In this document: in pieces, positions 48,906 to 61,500 of the stretch
Layout: each line of letters opens with the position of its first letter
Numbering within the stretch: the first letter of the stretch is position 1
Source of the DNA: Citrus sinensis
Taxonomy: Eukaryota; Streptophyta; Magnoliopsida; Sapindales; Rutaceae
Direction of reading: 5' to 3'
Length of the DNA: 64,000 nt
Assembly: GCF_022201045.2 (NCBI RefSeq)
Contig: NC_068558.1
Coordinates: 49,951,501 to 50,015,500, forward strand
Notes under the pieces: model-generated
What the model was told of the DNA's origin: nothing
What the model saw: the letters and a program-made list of their open reading frames with translations, nothing else
The model's database searches: none
Program-made: the position numbers and the translations under genes

Positions 48906-51149
48906 ATGGCAACTGTCGTCTCACTCAGTTCAATCTCTCCCAACCTGAACCTGAACTCTAAAAACTTTACTTCTCAGCCAACTTATAGTCGAAAATTGAG
49001 TAGAGTACGATGCAACGTAGAGAATTCATCCACCAAAGGAGAACCTGAACCTCGAAATGCTCTTCTTAAGATAGCTTGGTACGGCTCTGAGCTGTTGGGG
49101 ATTGCTGCTTCCTTTCTGCGTTCACCATCACCATCCGATGTCGAAAATGATCTCAAGTTGGCCACTGATGGATCAGGAGCTGCTGAACTTGACCGGGCAA
49201 CCGTCGTTGAAGCCATCAAAGAGGATTTCGCCAGATCGTATTTTGTCACAGGTTTTGTTTGCCAATGCACTAATCAACCTTCGAATTTTACTAAACAGTT
49301 TCTTTTAGGTCTGATTTTTGCTTGCGGTCCGTTATAATTAATTACTAAGAGGATGATCATGGTTGATTGGGTTGTTTTAGACTGGGTTTATATCAAGAGA
49401 ATTGGTGTGGTTGTATTTATCGTGAAATTTGTTTTCTTATTAGTTTATCAGTCATTAAATGGAATATTGATTAGTACTGTTGAGGTGATACTTTCTTTTT
49501 TATGGTAGAAACTAAAGCTTTCTCAGATCTTTTAAAATGATGACTCGTTGCTTTTCCCTCTCTTGAACCTGATACAATGACTGATTTTACCGGAATTGAT
49601 GCCTATGAATTTCTGATTATTGAGTGGGATTCGAAGAATGTGAGGCTTTTGTACAAGTTTCAGAATCTTGTACTTCGAAACCCATATTCCTTGGACCTTG
49701 GAAAAGCACATTTTGGTAGCTTTCTTATGATATTAAAGATCGAAACGGCATTTCGTCATTAAAAGTTACAATTTTTTTTATATCTAACTATCTGATTCGA
49801 TTCACTGTACTGAAAGGTCTATTACTCTAGTTCCCACTTTCTGACTTGGTAATGTGCACATAGTCACCTGCTACAACAACGGTTGCATTTTCTCACCATT
49901 ATTCCTTGAATATTCACTGAACAAGTTTAATCCCTTTGCCCCTTGGCGATAAAACTGTTACCAGACATGTTGTAACTTGTAAGTGGACACAAGATATGCT
50001 CAAGGATTGCCATCCTAGAATGATAGATAGACAGTTCAGAGATTAGAACGACTGGACGAAAATAGCATCCTTATCTGAACAATCAAAGGAAGATTCTTTG
50101 TTTGTGTAATATCTGCACTCCACTCTGAATAAGCATTACCTTCTAACAGCTGGATTGAATATTCTGAAATGTCAGGGAACATTACACTCGATGCTTATGA
50201 AGAGGATTGTGAGTTTGCCGATCCAGCAGGTTCTTTTAAAGGACTTCGCCGTTTCAAAAGAAATTGTACAAATTTTGGATTGCTTATTGACAAGTCAAAT
50301 ATGAATCTTACAAGGTGGGATGATTTTGAGGTGAGTTTAGGGAATCTACATTAATGCATGGTGATATTATATGTAATTTCACTATTTAGTTCTGTCACAC
50401 GTACAATTGCATTGCATTCCTACAGAATGTACCTGATGATTTTGTTTGCGATCAGCTTAATATGATTGAACAAGCTGAGAGAATTTTCTTTTATATAGAT
50501 GCTGGTCTTATGGAACTGTTGGCACTAAATTGTATTTGGGCACAGGATAAGGGAATCGGACGTTGGCGATTTAATTGTATCATGTCATTTCCCTGGAGAC
50601 CTATTCTTTCTGGTATGTTCTATGCATTTACATTAACAGATTAAGTTCACTCATCCTTTTTGGTACCACTCAATGGATAATGCTAAAACATGGAAAGCAT
50701 CATTGCTTGAGAATTATGCAAGAAACTTGTAACCTTTGCTTTGACCAACACCAGTTCTGAGAAACATGGGTTTCAGGGTTTGTTTTCTGCTGTGGGTGAA
50801 AATTTCTGCATACCTTGCTTTGCTCAAAGAAAACCACAAGAAAAAATCAATCAAGATATTGCATGCTATGATAGTATCAACTGCACTTTTCCTTATTTCA
50901 CCTGACTATTTTAAGCTATATACAGCAACTGGATATACAGAGTATTATTTCAATGCAGAAACTGGAAGAGTATGCAGGTAACAAGTTAACAGTCAGATAC
51001 ATTCCGTTCTACCGTTTCAACCTGCCCTTTTAGTTAAATGCAAGTCTATAAATTTCAGGCATGTGGAGCATTGGAATGTTCCCAAAATGGCATTGTTTAA
51101 GCAAATCCTGAGGCCCAGCCGGGTAGGGCGTCGGAAATCAGGGGGTTGA
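48906..51149 (+). CDS. NTF2-like superfamily protein (DUF2358 type), plastid-targeted by appearance
   Basis: Five exons, 48906-49251, 50176-50330, 50546-50612, 50926-50977 and 51059-51149, give 236 residues. The first 35-40 residues are rich in Ser, Asn and Thr with basic residues and few acids (MATVVSLSSISPNLNLNSKN), typical of a chloroplast transit peptide. The rest matches plant NTF2-like proteins such as At2g46100: TVVEAIKEDFARSYFVTGN, DAYEEDCEFADPAGSFKGLR, GIGRWRFNCIMSFPWRPILS, ATGYTEYYFNAETGRVCRHV and EHWNVPKMALFKQILRPSR. This cone-shaped fold occurs in transport and enzyme families; the present member has no assigned reaction. It is adjacent to the LCBK2-like gene, as in Arabidopsis. 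Confidence 0.92.
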
Positions 51150-52076
51150 AGATTACAGTAGAAGGACGAACGAACAACAACAGGGTTACAATAAATAATG
51201 GGCGTCTTGCATTGTGGAATGTTCCTGGATTTGAAGTGTTTTCAACTTCTGAAGTTTGCTGTTCGCCATCTGAAAAAGAAATTGAAAGCTCTCTCCACAT
51301 TGCATAAAATATCATACAAACAAATAGTATTATTTTGCTTTGAAGATGTACATGATTTATGTTTAAGCAATAGCTGAAACTTACGGGTCCATTTCCACCT
51401 TTGAGTTTACTGGGCTGGGTTATTTATTTATTTATTTAATTTGGCCCGAGATTGGGGGAGGGAAATTGAGAAAATTAAAAAAACCACATAAAAAAATTTG
51501 GAAAATTAACTTATGTTTTGGTTCATGAGTCTCGCTATCATAATTACTAACCCCATTAAATTTTAGGTAGCGTTTATTTTTTGAATTGGATTGGGAATTT
51601 GAGAAGTAAGAATCTTGAGATTGGGAGTGTGAGGTAGAAGTAAGAGTAGGTTATTTACTTAGACGAGAATGAAAGTGTATAATAATAATTAGAATTTCAT
51701 TTGTGTGTTTATTTTATCCTGAATTAAGAGCTAATTGTTTCGAATTATGGCTTTACCTTTATATAAAGAATTGTAGTTATTAATTACAAAGTGAATAAGG
51801 AAACATATTTCTAAAATAAACTATTTATTTTATTATTTTAATTTTAATCATATAAATTAATTATTATTAATATTCGTAATTATGTAAATCACAAATTTTT
51901 TTACTAGTTTTAATTTTAATTATATAAATTAAAAATTACTGATAAGAGCAACACAAACGAAACGGTATTATAAATAATATAGTAGAAAATTAATATTTCT
52001 TCGAATAAACTATTTATTATTATTAATGATTAAAATATTAAATAGACATAATAATGAAATGGTATTATAAATAATA
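51150..52076. other. Intergenic DNA, AT-rich, with degenerate repeat
   Basis: Holds the 3' end of the NTF2-like gene, then AT-rich sequence including a block (about 51950-52076) repeated at 54579-54660. It resembles the body of an older element, with a TAGGTAGCGTTTATTTTTTG left end near 51564, split by the retroelement insertion at 52077. Confidence 0.35.
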
Positions 52077-54578
52077 TGTTAGCCTATAGGGCTATAAATG
52101 TTGATTTTGATGATAACAAACCACATGTTGTGGATAAATAAATATTTACATATTGTGCTTTTATAATAAGAAAATGATTTTTATGTTATTAGAGTGTTTT
52201 TCAAGATATGGACTAAAGTGAAAGGATGTTGCCATCTTTGATTTTAATAAATATTATTTTGAATTTGGACCTAATTGAAAATATTTTAAATATTTTTGGT
52301 CATTCTATGATTTTACATATTTTGGGTCATATCATAATTTAAAAAAGTTTCGGGATTAACAAAATATTATTTAGAAATTCTGAAATTGAACCTATTTGAA
52401 AAATTTCATAACGTTTTGAGTTATAGTATATTTATATAAAGTTTTGGGGTCAAACTATAAATTAGAAAATAATTCATTGTAGCAGTTACTGTAGCAAGCA
52501 GCTAACCGGATTTGACAAGCGTTAGACTGAATTTTGGGCAGTAGCTTACTGGAATGAAAGCGGCTATCCGGATTTTGAAAGCGGCATACCAAATGTTCTA
52601 AAATTCAAATTTTTGCTATAATGGTAATGTTGTGCAAATTTTATTAAACTCGTAAGTGCACGAATCTATTATAGAATAAATTAATGGTGACGAGTGTCGA
52701 TCCCACGAAGAGGTGAATTTTAATTGTGTAGAATTAAATTTCATAAGTTGGTGATTGGATTTGTGGTGGAAGTGATTTAAATTATCCTAAAATTCAAATT
52801 AAAATGGCGGGAATAAATTGAAGTAAAAATCTATTAAAATGACGTACTTGGGTATCTGAATTTGCATCAACATACACCATAGACTAAATATTCCTTATTA
52901 GTATCAATTAAATCATGAGGGGAGTTTCCACTCCTCATGAACCACACTCTAATCAATATGATGCTAAGGGCTTATCGTGCCAAACAATAATAACCTTGTA
53001 CTATAGAGCTGGTTAAACCAGTGCGGTATCTAGACAAAATTATTATTATTTATCGACGAAAAGTCAAAATAACCACAATAATTAGAGGGTAAGAGAAAAT
53101 AAATTTACCAAATAAAGCCAATGACACATGTTGAGACTTCACCTTCAACTCAAGCTTAAAAGAAAATTAACTACTCATAATTGAACTAGGGGCAAAATGA
53201 GAATTTATTAAAATACATAGAAAATACAAGATGGAGAAAGAATTACAGAAAATTGAACTAAAAAATAAATTCAGGGATCCCAAATTAGGGGGGAGCCCTA
53301 CTTTTTATAGATACAATGAGTAAATTATGGTCATCGGATTAAAAATATTTTGGACGCTCAGGATTACGCCACGTTATCGGTCAATAGTACACGGTTTGAC
53401 CACGCGGTTTGAGCAGTGACGCGGTTTGAGCAGTGAGGCGGCTTGAATAGTGACGCAGTTTGGTCGTAAATAATCTTGTGTATATGCATGTACCGTACAC
53501 ACGATTTTTGGTCCACTAACATGCTGCCACGTCACCGATCAATAGTACATAAGAATTTTAGTCCAATAGAATCGTGACACATCATCAATCGATGACACAT
53601 CATCGGTCGGTGTCATGTCATCGTTCCATATATGTGAACAGTGTCGTGAACAATGTCGTGAACAGTAACATGGATAGTACCGTACATGTGAACAGTGACA
53701 TTTTTCTTTTTATGCTCCTCCTAAGGTTTTCGATTGTCCTGAGTTCAAAAGTGATGTCCGTTTTGCTGTCTGATCTCTCGTTCATTGTGAAATGACCATG
53801 ATACCCCTAAAACACATAAAATACTTCATTAAAATAAAACACACAATTAAATCACAAGAGACTTAAATACATAAAAGTAAATGTGTTAGTAAGACTTGAA
53901 ATGTAAAATGATGATTTCTCCTTTATAAATATACACTTTATAACACTCAATAGGTAACATAAAAGCGGCTAACCAGATTCCAGAAGCGGCGAGCCGATTA
54001 TCATTAGAAAACACATAACAACTAGTTTTTTAGCTCAAACTATATAAACTCAAATCAAATTGATTTTCAAGCTCCCTAGCAAGTAAAAATAAAAAGCACA
54101 CAACATATATTGAGCTCTCATTTCGCAAATCATTATACATTGAATCATCTTTATTCTTCAATTTGTATATCTATTCTTTAAGAGAGTTTTTATTGTAATC
54201 TTTATTTCCTCATAAATTTGTGAGTATACAAGTGTGAGAAACACTTGTGTTTAAGAGATTAGGGAGATAATCTCTTGTTGTAAAGGTTCATTGACACTTT
54301 GGAAGTCAATTGTAAGCATTTGAAGTATTGGGAGGATTGGATAGTGAAATCTTCAAACCCGGTGTGCTTGGAGGCGTGGAAGTAGGCAGGGATTGCCGAA
54401 CCACGTAAAAATTCTTGTGCTTATTTTCTCTTCCCTTACTCTTTTATTATTGTGATTGATTGAATTTATTATTTTCGATTCTATTAAGGCATTAGATTCA
54501 ATTATTGTGTGGTTTGCTTAACTTAAGTTTTAAAATTCCAATTCACCCCTCCTCTTGGGTTGCATAACTTGTATTTGA
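52077..54578 (+). mobile_element. Solo LTR, probably Copia/SIRE-like, itself interrupted
   Basis: Starts TGTTAGCCTATAGGGC after TAATA (52072-52076) and ends before a second TAATA (54579-54583). Net length, without the nested element and one 5-bp duplication, is about 1172 bp. The 5' end (TTTTGATGATAACAAACCAC) and 3' end (CCAATTCACCCCTCCTCTTG) resemble long terminal repeats of plant Copia elements. The terminal dinucleotide expected as CA reads GA. No primer-binding site, polyprotein or second LTR is present, so it is a solo LTR left by recombination. Repeats with AGCGGC and CCGGATTTTG-like words lie either side of the nested insertion. Confidence 0.7.
52628..53952. mobile_element. Second solo LTR nested in the first
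   Basis: GGTAA flanks it on both sides (52623-52627 and 53953-53957). It begins TGTTG and ends CAATA, close to the TG..CA pattern. It contains ACGAGTGTCGATCCCACGA, a phrase common in plant LTR elements. The phrases around GCGGTTTGAGCAGTGA and GTGAACAGTGTCGTGAACA form internal short repeats. Nothing codes. Orientation uncertain. It splits the host LTR so that the AAGCGGC-rich host sequence resumes right after it. Confidence 0.7.
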
Positions 54579-55130
54579 TAATATAGTGGATAATTAATAT
54601 TTCTTAGAATAAACTATTTATTATTATTAATTATTAATATTAAATAGACATAATAATATTTATTTTTAAATAAAGATATTTATAGTAATATTATTAATTC
54701 TATGTGAATATAATAATATAATTTTTAAGTAATTTTAAATTTGAATCAATGTAAATTATAATTTTTAATAAATAAACAATACAGATAAATAATATAAATG
54801 AATAAATGTAAAATTATTAAATAATATAATAATATAATTTAAATGAATATGATATTATTATTTTAAATAAATATAATATTATTTTATTTTTATAAATATA
54901 AATATATTATATTCAAATGGGAGGGGAAAAAATGAATAAGTGAGAGTGGATATACCCTACACTATAAAAGTGGATGGGAGCCATGGAATTAGGATTCTCA
55001 CTTGCATCCTTAAATAAACTTGTAAATACTTTCACTCCAATAAGTAAACACATGCTTAAAAGACACCATGTTATACTTGTATAATAAGTTATTGAGTTTT
55101 TTTCGTGAAAACTATGTGAAGATGAGATAA
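54579..55130. other. AT-rich intergenic DNA between the LTR nest and the hAT nest
   Basis: Low-complexity AT-rich sequence that continues the block interrupted at 52077. No gene. Short frames near 55000 have no domain. Confidence 0.4.
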
Positions 55131-56259
55131 TTAGGGATGACAATTTAACCCAGACCCAGGCGAACCCGAAAAATCTGGGCCGGGTTCAACCCATACCGGA
55201 ACAAATTAAATTCGGATTTAATTTTATCAATCCGATGTATCCGGGTTCGGTTTCGGGTTTGGGTGAACCCGTAAAACCGGAACCTGGACCCATATATCTT
55301 TATTTTAATATAAATTGAAAAATTAAAAAAAAATCAGCCCAACCCACATTCACCGCCGCTGCCAAACATTTTCACTCTCTCCCTTCTCTTCATCAAATCA
55401 TCGTCGCCACTCGCCATTGTTTCGCTACTTTATTGTGTTCATGTTCATAATCATCAGAGGTGAAGAAGATCGATGAAGAAAGAATAAAAAATAATAAAAG
55501 AATACAAAAATAAAAAACCAAAAAAAAAAGAAGAAGAAAAGGAGATTAGAAGTGGCAGCGCAATAAATGAAGAAGAAAGCAAGAGTGGAGATGAGAACAA
55601 TGACTTGAACAATATACATGATTTTGAAGACCAAATCTCATTTCTCACCTTTTCGGTTTTTCTTAACTTAACCCCACAAAGCCCAATTTGTCATCATCAT
55701 CACCAAATTTGTCATCATTATATTTGAAAATTGAATTTTGTATGCTCTGTTACCTTTGAATTTATTTCTAATTATTTTATTTTGAATTATTTTCCATTGT
55801 TGTTGGTAATAGATTAAAGATGTAGGAGGAATTCAATGAAGAAAAAGAGAAAATCATATCTCTTTAGCAATCATCCGGGTTCTAAACCCGGAATCCAAAA
55901 ACTTGGATTTTTTCGGGTTGAACCCCGACCAGACCTAGAGTAAAAATATCTAGATTTATTTTCATGTTCGATATTTCAAATTAGGGTTATTATCATTTCA
56001 CTACTTCAAAAATTGAAAAATATCAAATGACTACAAGAAATATTGTCCCCTATCATTTTCCTACTATATCATTAAAAAAATATCATTTTACTATTTTTCT
56101 GTTAGTTGACCAGTTAGTTGACTAACAAATTACCAATTTTACCCTTCATGATTAAAAAAAAAAAATACTTGAAGCTTATTTACAACATCAGCTCTTCCAC
56201 ATTTATTTAGTCATCCATGTTTTATTTCCAACATTAGGATATAAAAATGGAATCATTAA

Positions 56260-56950
56260 TAGGGATGGCAAAATCCTCTACGGGTTTGGGGTCCCATGGA
56301 GCCCCACCCCAAATGGGAAAATTTTTTAATAATTTTTGGGGAATGGGGTGGGGAGTGGGAGAAAAGTAATCCCCAAATTGTTAACGGGGTGGGGTTTGGT
56401 ATTGCACTCCCCACTCCACCCCCATCCCAATCCCCATTATATATAAATATGTTTTTAATTCTTATTTAATAATTATTATTTTATCAACTATAATGTCAAT
56501 TAATAATTTTTCTAGTTTTTATGTAATATAAATAGAATATGAATAAAAGAAAACCTTACAATATTTTTCAACTTTAAAACATTATTATATTTTTTTCTCT
56601 TTTAAGGAGCTGCTCTCTTTAAATATTTTTCACTTTTAATATTATTTTAAGATATTGTTTCAAATGTTTAGAGATTTTTTAAAAAAATTTCAATACTTTA
56701 TAATATGGTAATGATTTTATTTTAAGTCTCTAATTTTTAATTTACTAAAATCATATTTTTATATCTACTGTAAAATAAGTAAATGAGGAATGAGGTGGGG
56801 ATGAGGGAATCATTTTCCACGTGGGGATTCCCCATCCCCAACCCACTAAATTTATTGGGGAATGGGGTGGGGAATGGAGGTAAAAATTTTTAATGGGGTG
56901 GGGAATGGGGTAGGCATCCCCACCCCCACCCCGCTCCATTGCCATCTATA
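56260..56950. mobile_element. Non-autonomous hAT element, 691 bp, with 8-bp duplication
   Basis: ATCATTAA (56252-56259 and 56951-56958) flanks ends TAGGGATGGCAA and, reverse-complemented, TATAGATGGCAA. Both subterminal regions consist of GGGGTGGGGAATGGGG-like words and their complements. The interior is AT-rich with no coding sequence. Confidence 0.92.
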
Positions 56951-57141
56951 ATCATTAATAAGATAAATTTGTAATCCATATATCATAATTCCAACAAAAA
57001 GAATTATGTTGGTATTTTGTATTTTATAAATGGATTATAAATTTGTATTTTATTAGTCAACTAACGGTTGTAACGGAAAAATAGTAAAATGATATTTTTG
57101 TAAAGATATAATAGAAAAATGATAGGGGACAATACTTCTTG

Positions 57142-58127
57142 TAGGGATGGCAATGAGGAGGGGAGGGGAGGGGACCAATCTCCTCGTACCCATCCCCAAT
57201 ATTTTGCGTATGTCCCTATCCCCTCCCCGTTAGAATTACTAGAGAGAATCTACATCCCCTCCCCGAATAATAACAGGGGATCCTCGAGGGTCTCCGATCT
57301 CCGAATAATTAATACATTTTTTTGTTTTCGATTTTGAGTTAATCATATTAAAATAAAAAATTCAAATAAAAGTAAAGTTCGAAATATATCTTACATTAAT
57401 ATCCATTACAAAAGTCACATACATTAAATTAGTAAGTAACGCAACATGTAAGGGATACAAACTTCTTTTACAAACTATCATGAACAAATTAATAGTTTAA
57501 TACAAAATTGTTACAAATAAAATCAAATTTAGATTCAAAATTAACATTTTCAATGGTGGCGTGGACACTTTATAAATGTGGACTATTCCCTTTACAGCAC
57601 CATAGTTAAGTCGGAGTAAATCAAGAGCAAATATTAGATTAGATTAAATATTAAAATTGTGATTCGTTGTGGGCAATTATAATAACATCTAAAAATAAAC
57701 AAAAAATAGATTTAAATTTAAAATATTTAATGAATATTAAAATTAAAACAAAATTTTTGGTCTAATAGAATCTACCTGGTCTTTTAAATGTCCTAAATAA
57801 AAATTTAGGATTTTAATTAGTTAATTAGGCTTAAAAGTTTAATAATATAAATATTTTGATATTTGTTATTTTTACCAATATTTATAATTTTATAATTTAA
57901 ATTTTATTATTTATTTACTAGTAATTTTAAAAAATTAAAATGAAAAAATAGATAGGGGATGGGGATTCCACCTCATCCCCGTTCCCTCCTCGAATTAGAA
58001 ATTAGGTAAATAAATTTTCCTATCTCTTCTCCGAATAAGAAATTGGGTATGAAATTATCTTTATATCCTTCCCGAATCGGAAAATTTCTGAGAATACCCG
58101 TCTCTGTGGGGATTTTTGCTATCTCTA
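57142..58127. mobile_element. Non-autonomous hAT element, 986 bp, with 8-bp duplication
   Basis: ACTTCTTG (57134-57141 and 58128-58135) flanks ends TAGGGATGGCAA and, reverse-complemented, TAGAGATAGCAA. Subterminal words are GGGGAGGGG, CCCCTCCCC and CGAATAA-like. It lies inside the right inverted repeat of the Mutator-type element, so it is younger. No transposase frame. Confidence 0.92.
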
Positions 58128-58472
58128 ACTTCTTGTAGTCATTTAATATTTTTTAATTTTTTAAATAGTGAAATGATAATAACCCTTTAAATTACCATTC
58201 GGGTCCGGAATTGAAAATGCTAAATCCGGACCTAGATCCGGATTTTACCATTCCTGGATGAGATAAGAAAAACACACGAAATAATTAAAAAAAAAAAGGA
58301 AGAAAGAAAAAGGAGTCGGATAGGAGACAAGAAACGATGTCGTCTGAAAGTTTAAACACACAACCAAAGAGAAGTTATTTGGACCGGTCAAAACATGAAA
58401 ACGGAGTCGGGTCTTGGACATTTTTACCAAATTATTTTCACGTTTTTGCTATAAATTGCAGTCATCATTACC

Positions 58473-58480
58473 TATAAATA
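58473..58480 (+). promoter_or_regulatory. TATA box of the STE24 gene
   Basis: TATAAATA lies 82 bp before the ATG in a short segment between the transposon nest (ends 58256) and the coding sequence. The following bases (CACTAGGACACACTTCAATC) fit a short leader. Confidence 0.55.
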
Positions 58481-58554
58481 TCACTAGGACACACTTCAAT
58501 CATCATTCTCGCTCTAGCAATATCTCCGCAGACTCCACGAATTCAAACGCAGCC

Positions 58555-61500
58555 ATGGTGTTTCCGTACATGGAAGCTGTCGTCGGTACGAGACATATCA
58601 ATTCATTTTATCGTTCTTTATTTTTCTTCTTGTATTCTTCTCTTTCTTTAGTAACCTTAAGCGTATTGAAGTTGCAGTCAATTTGTTCTTCGCTTTCTTT
58701 TTCTTTCTCCCTTTAGATTCTTTGCGATTGATATATTCTACAAGGCTTTGATGTTATATTTTCTATTTCATTGAGTTTATTCGCCGGTTTTTTTTTCTTT
58801 TTCTTTTTCATTTATCAAGTAATCGTGGTATATAAGTAAATTTTAGGGTTTTTACATTATGATTCTGTTGTTTCTTTTGTTTAAAAGTGGGTGATTAAAG
58901 AATATTCCTTCTATTTCTAATGAGGAATAGGAGAATTTATTTATTTGTAACCCAAAATGACACAGAAATAGAATTGGGATTCAAGATTTCATTTCTTGAT
59001 CATTTGGTTCTTTTTGCTGCAACCAAATGGAGGTAAAAGAATGAATAATGGTTAAACTTAGGGTTCTTGTGTGCTGTACTGTAATGATTGATTTTTTTTT
59101 TTTTTAAGAATGAGAAAGCTTCCATCTCCTTGAGAGTAAAATGTGGGGAAGACATTTCTTGGCTTATGATTTTAAGGGTTTGAGAGAAGTTTTCTTTTGG
59201 ATCTTCTCTTCTTTTTTGATTGATACATAGTTGTTTATTTATTTTTCATGGAGCCAAATATGTTACTGTTTCCATGATTCTTGTATTTCTTCTACAGGTT
59301 TTATGATATTAATGTACTTTTTTGAAACTTATCTGGATTTGCGGCAACATGCTGCCCTCAAACTGCCAAAACTTCCAAAAACTTTGGAAGGGGTGATCAG
59401 TCAAGAGAAATTTGAGAAGTCTCGAGGCTATAGTCTTGATAAAAGGTTTGTCTCTGTCATTTGATTAATTTAACTTGCCCTGCCTATTAAAGCATGTGTT
59501 CTTATTTCAATTTTTTTTTTCTAATCAATGATTTACGCTGATGCACCTACGCAAACTTCCAGCCACTTTCATTTCGTTCATGAATTTGTTACCATACTGA
59601 TGGACTCAGCAATTTTGTTATTCCGAATATTGCCTTGGTTTTGGAAGGTAAGTCACTGGTTTACTGTTAGCTGTTTTTGATTACCGCAATCTCACTCTTC
59701 TTGTGATCACAGAAATCAGGAAACTTTCTAGTTTTAGTTGGGCTTGATGCGGAGAATGAAATATTACACACCCTATCGTTCTTGGCTGGTGTTATGTTAT
59801 GGTCACAGGTGTGTACATGGCATCTTTGTAACTCATAAGATAAATGTCGTTTTGTTTTTGACAATGAAAATCCTTGTTCACAGTCTGTAGTGTGTCTTCA
59901 GATATGATAATACTTTTTGAATAGTTTCAAAGTAGTTTGACCTTTCTTATTTTGATTAGGTGCAGTTATGTCATCTAACAGTTCAATGGAGAAAGTTTCC
60001 TCGATTTTTCTCTATATTATAAATCTATAAATGTGGGACCATCTTAAATTATATTGGGGTGCACAAATTTGTGACTGAATGCCCTAACCATACGATATTT
60101 TTAGAAATCAAAATACCATATGTCATTTCCGCTGATACAAGGCAATTGCTGTAAATGTTGCTCTGTATTCAGTTGTTTCAATGTTCTTTAAATTATTGCA
60201 AAGAATGCTTTCTGGTTTGTTCTAGCAGTAGAATACGGAGTCATTTGCTTTTATGCTTTCCCCTAAACTAATTTCATTTTCACTCCACTGAACTGGTATT
60301 GGTGGTTTGTTTGGAAATGTTGTGCAGCTCACTGATTTGCCTTTTTCTCTATATTCAACTTTTGTGATTGAGGCTCGCCACGGTTTTAATAAGGTTCGTA
60401 TTTTAACTTGAATCTTCTTTTCACTTTTGTGTCTCATTATTTCCTGGTTAAAAAATTGTTCACTTTGGTATATTTGTCTTATTGCGGATGTCACTAGTGG
60501 TAATGTAAAATTTCTCACTGTTTGATGTTTCTTTTGTTTCATATCTCATGTCTTGTTGCTTCATTATATTTTAACTCTTTTTTTCCTTGTTTTGCAGCAA
60601 ACAATATGGTTATTTTTTAGGGATATGATCAAAGGAATGATCCTTGCTATTGTATTAGGTCCACCTATTGTTTCCGCAATCATCATAATAGTACAGGTAT
60701 GGACTTCTTCCTTCGTTAATATAACTAGCAATTTATGGCTATCAGTTTAGGAAATTTGGTCTTCATTACTGATTTGAGAATTTTTTATTATGTTAGTTTC
60801 TGTTTTCCATAAATGTATTCTTGGAACACTTAAATAGTTATATGCTATGGGCTTCTTTTATTGCTGTGTATTTTTTCCTAACCATTCTAAATGTTCCTTC
60901 CGTGATTGCAGAAAGGAGGTCCTTATCTGGCCATCTATCTTTGGGCATTTATGTTTGTTCTTTCTCTTGTGATGATGACACTATACCCCGTTTTAATTGC
61001 CCCTCTGTTCAATAAGTTTACTCCTGTAAGTATTTATGATTCTTTCCGTGGTTTATTTATTTGTATAATATGTTTGAATTATTGATCTTTTTTTCTTTGG
61101 TTATGATGTGAAATAGCTTCCAGAAGGAGAGCTAAGGGAGAAAATTGAGAAACTTGCTTCCTCCCTCAAGTTTCCTTTAAAGAAGTTGTTCGTAGTTGAT
61201 GGATCCACAAGGTCAAGCCACAGCAATGTAAGGATTAGATTCTTGTTCAGTTACTGGGTTTTCCTGGTGTTATTTCGTTTTTTCTGATCCAATGTAATTA
61301 CTTCCATTACCTTTTTGGAGTCTGAAAAGAATTGCATTTAATCTAATCTCCCTAATGTTGATGGATACTTGCACAAACAATCATAATTATTGATTGGCAA
61401 TGTGAAAAGGATTGGAGATTATCCTACAATTTATAAGATTTTAGCAGTATTGTATTGCAAAATGCTGGCACTTTTGTTTAGTTGGTAAATATTCATGCAC

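Larger units (their letters stand above)
55984..58185. mobile_element. Mutator-type element with long inverted repeats, carrying two inserted hAT elements (net about 509 bp)
   Basis: Flanked by TTCAAATTA (55975-55983) and TTTAAATTA (58186-58194), a 9-bp duplication with one mismatch. The left end GGGTTATTATCATTTCACTA is inverted at the right end. The arms are about 130 bp each, passing through ATGACTACAAGAA, ATTGTCCCCTATCATTTT and CATTTTACTATTTTTC. The right arm is interrupted by the hAT element at 57142. Arm similarity resumes exactly across that insertion, which verifies both. Confidence 0.88.
55131..58256. mobile_element. Outermost hAT-like element of a multi-level nest (net about 915 bp)
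   Basis: The direct repeat GATGAGATAA lies at 55121-55130 and 58257-58266. The left end TTAGGGATGACAATTTAACC and right end (reverse complement CAGGAATGGTAAAATCCGG) are loosely inverted. Both subterminal regions are rich in CGGGTT/AACCCG and TCCGGA words. Its middle is broken by the Mutator-type element at 55984-58185. There is no transposase. The exact end bases are ambiguous by two because the direct repeat is 10 bp rather than 8. Confidence 0.7.

Noticed and set aside
55425..55648. Two overlapping hydrophobic minus-strand readings
   Set aside because: Phe/Leu-rich output from a GAA/AAG-rich strand within a hAT-like element, not a membrane protein gene.
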